A DNA stretch of 64,000 nucleotides from Lethocerus indicus (lineage: Eukaryota; Arthropoda; Insecta; Hemiptera; Belostomatidae), in contig JACDQD010000005.1 in NCBI GenBank assembly GCA_019843655.1, forward strand, positions 9,389,575 through 9,453,574, read 5' to 3'. The notes beneath the pieces were generated by a model that did not search any database, was not told the origin of the DNA, and saw only the letters and a list, made by a program, of their open reading frames with translations. Numbering within the stretch: position 1 is the stretch's first letter; each line of letters starts with the position of its first letter. The translations under genes and the position numbers were made by a program. Of this stretch, positions 24,301 through 41,316 are shown in pieces.

Positions 24301-27300
24301 AACCACTTTTAGAAAGTCTGCATGTAGAATTAGAATTTCCATTTATTGCAATGTATTTAATGCTCAACGCTTATTTAACCCAGGGGTTCCCTCCAGGGAC
24401 TATTTAAAGTTAAAGTATTTAAAGGACAACTTAACTTATTAAAAATTTGTTTTGATCACATTTCTTTATATTCTTACATAAATGTTTACTTCGAGGCAAT
24501 AATCTTGGGCCCAGAAATGTGATCCCTGATATTTTTTCTGATATATTTTGTAGAGACCGATTTCACATGATCCCTCGGGGTGCAGTAATATTAACATTTT
24601 TTGGGGGACATGATAAAGGTTGGAAAACCCTGATTTAACGCTTTCATTGCTAGTTGGTGCAGGACCAGTGTGAGCCTTGTGTGCATTTACACGCATTGTT
24701 TTTTTTAAATGTGTTAGGTTCATTTTTTATTTGAGCGTTTGAAATAATAGCATATAAATTAGTGTGGATGTCTATTGTCTGATTTTGAAGTATTTTTTTT
24801 TCCATTTTGTTTAATATTGGTTTCATGCTTTCTAAAGAAACTATTTCCCCCTCGTACCTCTGAGTGACCTCTAACCAACTTTTAAACATTGCTGGTTTTG
24901 TAATTGTTGAGTGAATTCATTTATGCTCGTAATTATAAAAACTCTCTCTTCACACATGGGTTCCAACCACTTTCATTATTTTGTATTTAAATAAAAAATA
25001 TGTTTCAGGCGCGGAATTCATGCTGACGAAAAAATACAGAGCGCTGGGGATGGTCACAGCAATGCCGATGCAGGTTAGATTACTTTACTATCGCATAATT
25101 CCTACGTTTTTATGTTACTCTCTTTTTGTCTGACTGAAGAGTGAGGGAACAGAAGGAGGGGAAGAGAGAAGGAAAGGGCAAAAACCCTTCCTAAAGGAGC
25201 CTGCTCGTTTGGTCTGGAACCCTTACCAGGAGCCAGTCATTGACAATTCAAGTTGTCGTTCACGGAAATCTTCACTGATCTGACTAAGATGTTGGCTTTT
25301 CAGGAGAAACAGCGAAGAGGGGCAGGGAAGATACCGACAGTGGCAGTGAAGCGAAAAGAGCTCGAGTCGAAGAGCCAACAGCAGTCATCGCACCTTCGAA
25401 TATCCTCGAGGAAGAGCTCAGCGACATCAGCGACGGGCCTGATGAAATACTCAACAGGGAGGATGTGAGTTGAACAAAATATTTTAAATTTATAATAGAA
25501 TTCTTCTTGCTCCACAAGGGCTTGGAATCTTCCGTCTCCACTCACCAGTTCGGTCTTACGTTCAATCAGTTTTGGTCATCTTCAGTAATATCTTTCTATC
25601 CAACTGTCTTGATTGGCTCATAGTTTTGACACTGAACCGGTCTAACGAAAGACCAATGATTGCAAAAATAGTTGATTGCTGGGAAATAAAGAATGGTATA
25701 GTGAAAAACTGCTGTACTTTTTCGAGTAATAAATCTGATGAAACCCTAAATTTTTTTAGTCTATGCCGGTAGAGAAAATATCAGCTTATTTATTTCGAAT
25801 GCATCCAATCATTGCGGATCTATAAAGATTCAGCAATGTAAATACCATTTGCATAAAACACCAATTAAATTTATTACAGAAAAAGCTGTAGTCGTTAAAA
25901 TTATCCGGTGTTTACAGATCGAAGACAGCTACATGGATGATGGCAGTGGGGAACGAACTGGCGAAGGAGGTGCTGGGAATCTTGCAGATGGAATGCAGGC
26001 GGTAGCAATGCAGGATGAAACATCGCAGCCATCTCACAACAATACAACTATTATGAATATCGAACAAAGGTCCGTATCACCCTTAGAGGTAAAGAGGGAT
26101 GATCAGTTTCACGGCTTAAAATTGGGCTGAAGATTAAATCAAAATTTTAAATTCTTTTCAACTGTAATGCAGATTCCAATAACTAGGCGCTGTACATCGC
26201 GTGCGGTTCTGGAACATAATAGTAATCTTTAAAAGAATTTGCTTCACCTGAAACTCTGGTCTTTTAAATTATCTCTTAACCTAATGACCAAACAAAAGAA
26301 ATTTACTTAAGCTTTCTGACAGAACGTTTATATGATATTAATTAAAAATTGTTGTAGGCTACTCGAGCCGAGAATAACCGAAGAGGAGGTTATGGACAAT
26401 CTGGACTTTGAAGAAATTTCCGATGAAGAGCTCGAAGAAGAGGCCAAAGCGAACAAAGGTAAAAGAAACCTTCAAATTATTAATAATGGATAATTCAGAT
26501 GGGTCTGCCATTATTAACTAGTTCATGAGGTTAGTTGTAACTTCATATTTTTTAGAGAAATATGACTATCTTGGAACATCTATTCTTCCCTGAATTTATA
26601 CATTATATAGTACACAGTACTAGAGTCTATGGTATAAATATTGTATAGGACATTATTGAATAGTTGCCTAAGAACTTAAATTCTTAATGCAATTATTTAT
26701 ATGGTGTTACATTTGAGCAATCTGAAGTTTTCCTGTCTCTTTATTGTTTGAGCCGTATTTTGGCTTAATCTGACAATACAGACCTGGGGACTAACATTGA
26801 ATTGAGTCTGTGGACCCAGAGGTCAGTGGTTCAGATCCGCCCCTTGGGAGCATGCCATGAATGTTAGCTCAGAAGTTATAAGCAGGGAAAAGTGATAGGA
26901 GAAATAAGGGCTGACTGCAATCACTTGTGCTATATAAAATAAATAATAAATACAGAGAATACCGTAGATTTTGTGCAGACCTTGTTCTTTTGCTAGACCA
27001 GTTTCAGCCGCCTGCCGTCTTCAGTAGCGCTGTTAGTCACTTGGGAAGTTTTTTGGGCATCCTCACTGCAAAATACAATGACAAGACACATATTAGGGGT
27101 ACCCAAATGTAATCAACATTTTGACTTTGGAATTCATTTTATTTTGCTAAAAAAGAAACCTTAATTATTAATCTACTACATATTCACCAATATTATCAAC
27201 AACTCTCTGCCACTTTTCCGGCAAATTTTCGATTCCCGTCTTGGAGAACTCCTCAAGATCAAAATATGTCTTATCAAATTGTCGATTACTTTTGGGCCCA

Positions 27301-29635
27301 ATATATATACACACACAACAAACAGACAACCACCACAGTACAAGTGACAGTGCAACAGGGATACCCAAAAAACATCCAAAGTGACTAACTGAAGATGGCA
27401 AACAGCCGAAACCGGTCTAGCAAAAGACCAAACCGGCGAGAGGAGACAGAAACACACGAAATCTACTGTATTCCAACCCGTCGCAGACCTCAAGAGAGGT
27501 ATTCTAAACTAAATACAGAGCAGGCATGATTGCGGTTCTGTTAGAAATAATCATTAGAACCGTTAGAATTATAACCATTTCTATTGTTCTCCAAAAAGAA
27601 ATTACTACTCATTTCATTCCACACTTTTAATATATATATATAAGAAAACTCTTCAGCACTCAAACGGTTAATTATTAATCTATTACATATTTACCGATAT
27701 TATCAACAACTCTCTGCCACTTTTCCGGCAAATTTTCGATTTCCCTCATGTTGGTTAACATTGGTTAACAGATGTCCTCTGTGAATCGAATTGAATCATG
27801 TGTAAATGTTTGAATTCTGTGTTTGCAGTTAGCGTCGGCGACGCCCTGGGCGTGGATTGGGCGAGCCTGGTTGCCGAGTGTCGCCAGGGGCACGTCGGCA
27901 GCGGGCATAAGAGGTGTGCGCCGGCGGACGGGTCTGCGCGCACCGCCCACCACACCTGGTCCACCGACAGCATACTCAAGCGCACCGGAATATCTCTACA
28001 GTACGCCGGACCCGACCTCTTCGCCTCTCTACAGGCGTCACTCTCGAACGGTAACCGCTCTCGCCCATCTCGCACATTTAACCCTTCGGACTTACGCTAT
28101 CGAACTACGCGCTTCCGCCAAGAAATCCGACATCGCCCGCATCCTGAGATCCCGATCGAAAGCCCTTCGTACCATCCTTAACCCTTTGGCCTATAACCAC
28201 GAGTCCGACTCGTGGTAAAAAATTTGTGCCATAAGCGAAAACGAGTCTGACTCGTGATAAAGAATCAAAGGGATCGATCAAAGCGTTAAACGGCGGAGTT
28301 TAAAGTCTGGAGTTTGTGGCAATGCCAGTCCAATCAGTGTGCCCCCGCGGATGTTAATTATAAGTTAGTTGTCAGTAGGGACAGTGATTGGCAAAATAGA
28401 CCGCATCACGAAAGCCCAAAGCTGCCAATCGCATGTTGTATAAGCGAGGAGAATAAGAAACAATTTCAACTACACCACACAGGTCATATTCTAATAAAGA
28501 TTTGCATAGATCATTAGTGTTTCAATCCAGTTGAGACTTTATTGAGTCCTATTATAAATCTGTTTTTATTTCTTTTATTATTTTACAATTTTTTTTTTCA
28601 AGACTAGTTAAATTGGTTAAGTAAGTGAAGTGGGTCTTCGAAATAATTATTTTCTTGTATTTTATTTCTTTTACTTACAATTTCTTATACATGGTGTTTA
28701 CACAACATTCAAGACTTTTGTAGAATATGTATCGGTTAAATTAAATTAAATCTACGTAACTGTGTTGTGACTCTTTATAATGTTAGTGGAAACCAGAATG
28801 CGTTCCTCTTTGATCTCGAGCAACTTTATGAAAATTTATTTTTAATCTTCGTTTCTTTTTATGTAATTCTTCAGAAAATGGGGACAACAAATTCTTGAGC
28901 CCCATCGCGGGAATACACAGGGCGCTGGCAATTCGGCAGGAACGAAGGAAGTACCTGTTCAGCGGCACACAGCCTCAGTCGAAGAGAGCTCTATCGGCCA
29001 GAACTGACATTGCCATCAGGTAAAAATCATTCTCTATCTTTACGAAAGCAAGTAACTATTTATCGAATATTGGATGTGAAAAAAACTGGTAAGAAAAGGA
29101 CAAAGTTAATTAATGAGAAAACGAAAATATTAACTCTAAGAATTTAATATACCTGTTTTGTGGTCTGCGAGGGGTTGGAATACTGTAGGTTCATGATGTT
29201 TCTGTCTCCTCTCGCTGGTTTGGTCTTTTGCTAGACCGGTTTCTGTGCTGCATGTACTGTGAAAGTGACAGTGCAGTGAGGATGCTCAAAAAACATCCAA
29301 AGTGCTAACAGTGACTAACACCACTACTGAAGATGGTGAGCAGCCGAAACCGGTCTAGCAAAAGACCAAACCAGCGAGAGGAGACAGAAACATCACGAAG
29401 CTACAGTAACTCTAAGAATATTTATTTATGTCAAATAGTTGAGGTTAACGTTATCAGGTATTTGTAGAAGCACCTAAATTAAGATTTTTGTATGTATTGT
29501 CGCCCATTCATTCTATTGTATTTATATTGATAAATAATGAAATATGTTAATGTTTGTAGACGCCAGCTGTGCTGTTTGCCTATCATCAGCCTCGAGTCCC
29601 AATCGGCCATCGGAATCTGCCAGTGGGTCGTTTAA
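15306..29635 (+). CDS. flacc: Flacc/ZC3H13-like subunit of the m6A writer complex
   Basis: Flacc (ZC3H13 in vertebrates) is a nuclear scaffold bridging Nito and Fl(2)d in the m6A methylation complex. Nineteen exons join in frame to 1083 aa: 15306-15547, 15629-15698, 15782-15982, 17536-17711, 17942-18108, 18311-18461, 18926-19011, 19513-19828, 20649-21010, 22147-22276, 22699-22809, 23222-23539, 25009-25073, 25304-25464, 25918-26069, 26358-26458, 27829-28050, 28875-29019, 29560-29635. Order of parts: RPSVFERLG; a CCCH-type finger CRHWAQNGTCPYGKSC whose last His spacing is unusual; a coiled coil (QLLQRELELQ); Ser and RS stretches; long Arg-Glu blocks in exons 8 and 9; a poly-Gly exon 12; acidic LSDISDGPDEIL and FEEISDEELEEE; and a C-terminal domain with GVDWASL that resembles the vertebrate ZC3H13 end. 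Function is assigned by family. The exact use of very repetitive exons is less sure than the ends. Confidence 0.82.
17744..17915 (+). repeat. Foldback MITE family A, half copy (flacc intron 4)
   Basis: One arm only: GTAGATTTTGTG-like start displaced, then TCTGTCTCCTTTCGCTGGTT, a GGTCC...TAGACCAG core, GCTGCTTGCCATCTTCAGTA, GTGAGTCAC and a (TA) tail. It lies against the acceptor of exon 5 at 17942. Confidence 0.75.
19884..20085. repeat. Foldback MITE family A, degenerate copy (flacc intron 8)
   Basis: Starts TAAAATACCTGTTTTGTGGT, followed by CTGCGAAGGGTTGGAAAACC and GGTCTTTTGTTAGACTGG. The other half carries ACGACAAACAGACAACCACC, CAAGTGACAGTGACAGTGCA and AAAACATCCA. The central hammerhead-like segment is deleted. 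Confidence 0.75.
21039..21915 (-). mobile_element. Tc1/mariner-superfamily element with decayed transposase (flacc intron 9)
   Basis: Inverted ends of about 33 bp start GGCTGTTCCAAAATTAACGC on the left and match the right end with a few changes; both sides are flanked by TATA, as expected for a TA target. The minus strand holds transposase pieces in at least two frames: VTVWCGFWAGGIIGPHFFE, MWFQQDGATCHTA with the second catalytic Asp, then CDLTPSDFFLWGY with the third. The N-terminal DNA-binding part is missing, and the reading is broken between frames near 21333. At 877 bp it is shorter than an intact element, so it should not transpose by itself. Confidence 0.9.
22640..22682 (+). repeat. 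TA/TATG simple repeat in flacc intron 10
   Basis: Short run of TATA and TATG units a few bases before the exon 11 acceptor region (exon starts 22699). It may have little effect on splicing since an ATTACAG acceptor follows. Confidence 0.7.
23565..23765 (+). repeat. Foldback MITE family A, one arm (flacc intron 12)
   Basis: Contains CCGTAGATTTTGTGTGTTTC, TGTCTCCTCTCTCTGGTTTG, GTCTTTTGCTAGACCGGTTT and GGCTGCTTGCCATCTTCAGT, then the GTCACTTTGGATGTTTTTTG block. It begins 27 bases after the exon 12 donor. Confidence 0.85.
23848..24437. repeat. Large foldback element, about 590 bp (flacc intron 12)
   Basis: Arms 23848-24015 and 24285-24437 are inverted copies: GTCCTTTAAATACTTTAACT on the left returns as its reverse complement at the right, and the TTTCTAAAAGTGGTTTG block does so too. 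The loop holds a family A arm, including CGAAACCGGTCTAGCAAAAG and GACCACAAAACAGG. It shows that the CCTGTTTTGTGGTC end of family A can be continued by a longer terminal repeat. Confidence 0.85.
25515..25665. repeat. Foldback MITE family A, diverged copy (flacc intron 14)
   Basis: Shows TTCCGTCTCCACTCACCAGT, GGTCATCTTCAGTA and, in inverse, GAACCGGTCTAACGAAAGACC-like sequence. It is strongly decayed and was placed by motif order. Confidence 0.55.
26778..26835 (+). repeat. Possible tRNA-derived SINE fragment (flacc intron 16)
   Basis: GGTTCAGATCC at 26827 resembles a pol III B box (GGTTCRANNCC), preceded by GAGGTCAGT. A similar GGTTCAAGTC occurs on the minus strand near 13205. No A box or defined ends were found, so this is a weak call. 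Confidence 0.25.
26955..27516. repeat. Foldback MITE family A split by a mariner fragment (flacc intron 16)
   Basis: Left arm 26955-27065 and right arm 27300-27516 are inverted copies. The left has ACCGTAGATTTTGTG and TTTTGCTAGACCAGTTTCAG. The right has CCGAAACCGGTCTAGCAAAA, GACCAAACCGGCGAGAGGAG and ACACACGAAATCTACTGTAT. Between them lies mariner-like coding DNA, so one element probably entered another. Confidence 0.8.
27108..27295 (-). mobile_element. Mariner-like transposase C-terminal fragment
   Basis: The minus strand reads FDLEEFSKTGIENLPEKWQR and VVDNIGEYVVD before a stop. This resembles the C-terminal end of mariner transposases (pattern GI..LP.RW...V...G.Y). Only the end of the gene is present, with no catalytic residues. 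It lies inside the foldback at 26955-27516. Confidence 0.7.
27664..27750 (-). mobile_element. Second copy of the same mariner-like C-terminal fragment
   Basis: ATTATTAATCTATTACATAT followed by ACCGATATTATCAACAACTC and CTGCCACTTTTCCGGCAAAT repeats 27160-27236 with few changes. It is an independent, shorter remnant of the same transposon family, 80 bases upstream of flacc exon 17. Confidence 0.75.
28083..28181 (+). mobile_element. Jockey-like LINE reverse transcriptase C-terminal fragment
   Basis: Reads TYAIELRASAKKSDIARI then SKALRTILN, like the conserved tail of insect jockey-type RTs (TYGIQLWG.A..SNI...QRFQSK.LR.I.NAPWYV). A related piece lies at 50722-50905. It starts about 30 bases after the flacc exon 17 donor and stops at a TTAA where a MITE-like segment begins. 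Confidence 0.7.
28182..28271. repeat. Possible piggyBac-type MITE cutting the LINE fragment
   Basis: After TTAA, the segment starts CCCTTTGGCC...CCACGAGTC and ends GACTCGTGA...CAAAGGG, giving imperfect inverted ends. Two dyads, CCACGAGTCCGACTCGTGG (28197-28215) and CGAGTCTGACTCG (28242-28254), sit inside. The left TTAA fits piggyBac target choice; the right flank has TTAA only 15 bases further on. Confidence 0.45.
29150..29410. repeat. Foldback MITE family A, nearly complete copy (flacc intron 18)
   Basis: The clearest full copy. It begins TACCTGTTTTGTGGTCTGCG, then AGGGGTTGGAATACTGTAGG. Left arm GTTTCTGTCTCCTCTCGCTG...GCTAGACCGGTTTC and right arm 29346-29391 are a perfect inverted repeat of about 45 bp. 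The centre has CAGTGACTAACACCACTACT, and a hammerhead-like core at 29324-29359. Confidence 0.9.
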
Positions 29636-29778
29636 GTGGGAGATTCATCTCCCCGTCTCCATTCAGGGACTTGCCTGGAATATTGCCTTTAAAATACTAA
29701 ATACGCAGTTCAAATTTAGCGAATAGTTACAACCACCGATAGTAGAAGAATTAGGAATTTGTTCTATGATACAACGAT

Positions 29779-29784
29779 AATAAA
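29779..29784 (+). other. Likely polyadenylation signal of flacc
   Basis: AATAAA about 145 bases after the flacc stop, the first canonical signal downstream on the plus strand. Confidence 0.6.
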
Positions 29785-30519
29785 GTGACATCATAAACAG
29801 TTAAAAATAAATAGAAAGCGATTTGTACGAAGGTGAATTTTCGCAAGGCTTCTTTTATTAAAAAATAAAAAGCTTCGATTTTTAATCCATTTTCTAGATT
29901 TAGGGACACAGAGTGGAACCAGCATCAAAACGTATAAGATTTCTATTATGAGATGAAAACTGAAATGATAGAAGTAGTCGGAAATTTTGTTACTGAAAAG
30001 ACTATTTATTACTGAGCATTTCAGCAGGGGTACATCACAGGATCACCATCAAGTACCATTAGAAATGTTTAAAATAATAATAATGTACCATGCGCAAAAA
30101 TAAATGAATATCTGTATAAATAAATAAAAAGCCATTATGAATGTAATCATTTGCACAATGCTATATATATACTAATTTGATTACAATTGTGGATGCTACT
30201 TCAGTATATTTAATTCCTGTAATGTAAAAAAAGCCTAAATGTATGTATTTTTATGACAAAATTAATATATACATACAGTATATGAAATATTTGTGTTCTC
30301 AAATCAAACCATTTTCTCCTAGTTGATTCGATGTTTTCTCCTATCCCTCTATGTTGTCAAATTGAACATAATTTGGCGTTTAACATAATTTTTAACCAGA
30401 TTTGAAATCGAATTAAATTGTGCCAATACGTTTATTTCTTCAACATTCATGCTCGTTAAAACACGGAATGCTCTGTTTTTAAATAAAAAAATTTTTAAAT
30501 TCAATATCGAAAAATTATT

Positions 30520-30986
30520 GAAATTTCCTCGACGAAACGGTACAGCCCGCGCCATCTAGCGGTGAAACGCGAAACTCCAACGCCGCCTTTTGGGATGCCA
30601 GCGCCATCTAGCGGTGAAACACGAAAACTCGAAAACCTTTTTTGGGGATACCAGCGCCATCTAGCGGCCGAGGGACGAACTACCTGGCCGATGTATCAGG
30701 ACCAAGTGGTCGACCTCCTGTGGCCTCATGTTCTCCTGATACAAAAATCGGTTCAACGAAAATTTTGTATCAGGAGAACATGAGGCCCCAGGAGGTCGAC
30801 CTCGGTCCTGATACATCGGCCAGTTAGTTCGGCCCTCGGCCGCTAGATGGCGCTGGTATCCCAAAAGGCGGCGTTCGAGTTTCGCGTTTCACCGCTAGAT
30901 GGCGCTGGCTTCCAAAAAGTGCGTTCGAGTTTTCGCGTTTCACCGCTAGATGGCGCGGGCTGTACCGTTCCGCCGTTTTGAAATTC
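30520..30986. repeat. Perfect-ended foldback element with six CTCF-like motifs
   Basis: Two arms of about 220 bp fold on each other around a short loop near 30750-30763. The ends share GAAATT and CGGTACAGCCCGCGCC (seen inverted at right). Each arm carries three copies of GCGCCATCTAGCGG or its complement CCGCTAGATGGCGC: 30549, 30601 and 30654 on the minus strand; 30840, 30892 and 30943 on the plus strand. Two of the three in each arm lie in a tandem unit of about 52 bp (motif, GTGAAACGCGAAA, CTCGAACGC, TTTTGGGATACCA). There are no reading frames of note, so it is non-autonomous. Confidence 0.93.
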
Positions 30987-31610
30987 TACAAACTCCTTCG
31001 TAAAAAAAATCTCCCCAATCACCATTTCATTGCACTTTATATTACAGCTATGAATTTTACGGGAAATCAATTCAGATAGTGTAAATACAATTTAGGCCCC
31101 ACAAAATATTGATTTCCCTTATTAGAATTCGAACCCTGGTACTTGGGGCATCTACTTCTTCATGTAGTAATACCATTGAGTATTTTTCAACGCAAAACCT
31201 GTTTCATGGTTTCATATCATTTTGAGATTCAACATAAGTTAATACAGATTAATAGAAGAATTGTTCTTGGTACTGTTTTATGCCAAAATAAAACCATTTG
31301 ACTAGTTTCGCATTTTGAAACTAAACGCCCCAATTTTTTTTCAAGCATTTAAAAATAAATTATGCTATGCAGAGAGAGGGAGGAATAAAAAAATACAGAA
31401 AAATAGTATTATATGTTTATTTTGAGACAAATACAAATTTTTTAAACAAGGTGGTGACACGCCAATAAAATTGTCAAAATTAAGTGGATAATGTGTGTAT
31501 AATATATACATATATATTTATACATTTACACACCTGTAATTCTGTATATTATTAATAATAGATAATTTAAATGAGCCTGTCATTATCGTTAAGATATGTT
31601 CTCATTTCAA

Positions 31611-31665
31611 TTCAACAGAGAGAGAGAGAAGAGAGAGAGAGAGGGGAAAAGGCAGAGAGAGCACA
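31611..31665 (+). repeat. (GA)n simple repeat
   Basis: Purine-rich AGAGAG run in the Rab14/flacc spacer. GA runs bind GAGA-type factors in insects, but nothing else here points to regulation. Confidence 0.8.
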
Positions 31666-32160
31666 CGCGTAAGAGACTTTTCGATTGGAATGACAATCAT
31701 AAAATGGGGCGCACATCTTAAATATCACTCTATATTCAAAACAAAAACAAAAAAAAAACATGGAATGGCCGTGGTTAATATAAATCGGTTTTTCTAAATA
31801 AACTAAGGGACAAAATATATATATATATTTTTTTAACTACTAGCTAAAAATAAAACAAACTATAATTTGTTTTCAACAATAATACAACGCAATTAGATAG
31901 GAGTTCGTTATGCATCCATTTTTAATTTTTTTTCTCTTTTCTAGTCAAATGGATAGGGAGCAGAGTGGGCGCGCATTTTTCTGTTGTTTCATGCGTACGC
32001 TTTGTATTGAAGTGCACAGTTTTATACACATAACTGATAACACGCACTTGCTATTTGAAAAAAAATAAAAAATATAAAATGCTGCCTGTACTCCTCGTTA
32101 AGGTGCAGTCCAAATAATACACGATTAATTGTGTATATACTTAAATAACAATCTAATTCA

Positions 32161-32162
<2 letters not shown>

Positions 32163-32219
<57 letters not shown>
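32163..32219 (+). repeat. (TA)n microsatellite
   Basis: Uninterrupted TA repeat of about 56 bases in the Rab14/flacc spacer. Confidence 0.95.
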
Positions 32220-32221
<2 letters not shown>

Positions 32222-32314
32222 GAGCATATTAAATATACATATGTTATTTTTCATAATACAATTGTGAACAATTATCTATATTAAACTGTTATACAAAAGA
32301 CAGATTGACTTTAG

Positions 32315-32660
32315 TGGAAAGGGATGAAGGGGAGGGGATCAGATCATTCTGAGTTTTATTCTAATCCGGGATAAGGGAGGGGGGAAAACGAAGGGACATT
32401 TTGGGGGGGGGGGGCACCGACACCATTAGAATATTTACAGATGGGGGGGGGAATTTAATTAGGAATAGAGAAAAAAAGCGGTGTATGAACTGGGAGTGGG
32501 AGGAAGGGGGATGATATCGGGAGGGATGAATGGGGGGAGCGGGGATGCGAGCGATGAAGGGGATGCGGGGATAAGTGCATGATACAGGAGTACACAATAA
32601 GAGAAGCATAATAATATGTGATTTCTTCATTCGGGAGTTGAGGGGGGTGGGGTTCATTCA
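32315..32660 (+). repeat. G-tract cluster downstream of Rab14
   Basis: Many runs of three or more G on the plus strand within 350 bp, including a 13-G run at about 32401-32413 and an 8-G run near 32443. This is unlike the AT-rich surroundings. On the Rab14 sense strand it would be C-rich, if the 3'UTR reaches this far. Confidence 0.8.
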
Positions 32661-33839
32661 CATTTTTTTTTTGTGTCGCGGGGATGGGATAATACACTTT
32701 TCGTTTTCTTTCCGAATTTTTTTTGTTTCCTTTCTTCTTCCTTCCTTCCGTTAAGATATTCCTCTCCCAGGGGTTGGAGGGGGAACGACGACAGAGCTCT
32801 GTCGGCTTGGCTGCAATGAAAACAAAAAAAAAAGAAAAAGAAAAAAAGAATCGCTCCATTCTTAAACGCAAACGAATTTTTTTTCGCGTTTTGTCCGTTC
32901 CGGCCAAACACCTGCAACAACCGATCAAAAAAGCCGATATTAATTCTCAAGACATAGCTACATGGAGGGGGGAGGTCTATTAATTTGCAATACCTAGTCT
33001 GTCAGACCCCCAATTCTTACAATCTTCTGTCCTCACTACAAATAGCTTAGCCCTTTCGCTACAACAGGTGACTATAGTCATCCATCTCATACAGAAGTGG
33101 AGCCAAAAATCAAGGCAGATGGTATCAACTAAATTTCGCAAACGATTGCAAGCGTTGTTGCAATGTTTATTTCTTTTGACAGTGTTTTGTCACTAGGCCT
33201 TTGGCACTCAAATGTATAATAATAGTTGCATAATAATAATATGTAGTATAATAATAGTAATAATACTACATATTTTATTATGTAGTAATAAACCTCTCCA
33301 ATAATAATAGCATAGTTGTATAATAATAATATGTAGTCGTAATTTGGATTCGTCAGAAGATAGGAACGAAACCTATACGTGATAAAACTGCAGTAAATTT
33401 ATATAAATATTGTAAATTGCGGTATAATTTTAAATTGATATAAATAATATATCAAATGTACAGCGGCACAAAGGTATTACTGATTATTTTTCAACTTTTA
33501 TACTATTCTCTAGTTTGAAATATATTTTTAAAGATTTTAAATCATTTTGTAACATTGCCTTTTAAAAGGAAATGTAAGTAAATGTAGTAAGTAAACTTTG
33601 TAATGTTACAAAGTCGTTTTTGAGACAAAAGGCTCTGAATGTCGATTTTCTCAGGAATTAATTTTCTCATTTATAATGTTGTTTTTCTTTAATTTCTTTA
33701 ATTCCCAGAGTGACTCCATATTTGCCCCTATAATCCTCTTAAACCATCACACCATCCCCTTCCCACAATCTGACTCACACTTAGAAAACGAATTAACAAA
33801 ATCCGAAGACAAACATAACCCCCAATAACAATAACAGAA

Positions 33840-34028
33840 CACATATATATAAACAACTGACATACTGACAAACATTACAGTACATGTGAAAGTGACAGTG
33901 CAGTGAGGATGCCCAAAAAACATCCAAAGTGCTAACAGTGACCAACACCACTACTGAAGAGGGCGAGCATCCGAAACCGGTCTAGCAAAAGACCAAACCA
34001 GCGAGAGGAGACAGAAACATCACAAACC
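33840..34028 (+). repeat. Foldback MITE family A, right half (beside the Rab14 stop)
   Basis: Contains CAGTACATGTGAAAGTGACA, GCCCAAAAAACATCCAAAGT, ACTACTGAAGAGGGCGAGCA, TCCGAAACCGGTCTAGCAAA and AGACCAAACCAGCGAGAGGA. It ends about 60 bases from the Rab14 stop codon, so it is probably transcribed in the Rab14 3'UTR (opposite strand). Confidence 0.85.
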
Positions 34029-34088
34029 TGAATTAGCAACAGTTATAACGATAGAAACATTTCGGGAGATAATGCGATTTCTATTTAC

Positions 34089-41316
<7,228 letters not shown>

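Larger units (their letters stand above)
29785..34088. other. Spacer between convergent flacc and Rab14
   Basis: No coding gene was recognised. It holds the CTCF-like foldback (30520-30986), GA and TA simple repeats, a G-tract cluster (32315-32660) and half a family A MITE near 33.9 kb. Part of it is probably the 3'UTR of Rab14 on the minus strand, whose end could not be fixed. Confidence 0.55.

Noticed and set aside
27755..28218. 106- to 131-codon frames on both strands
   Set aside because: Shadows of flacc exon 17 running into a LINE fragment and a MITE-like unit.
32361..32983. Several 86-157-codon frames on both strands
   Set aside because: Low-complexity G/C and A/T runs in the Rab14/flacc spacer; Pro/Ser/Phe-rich or Lys-rich products without a domain.
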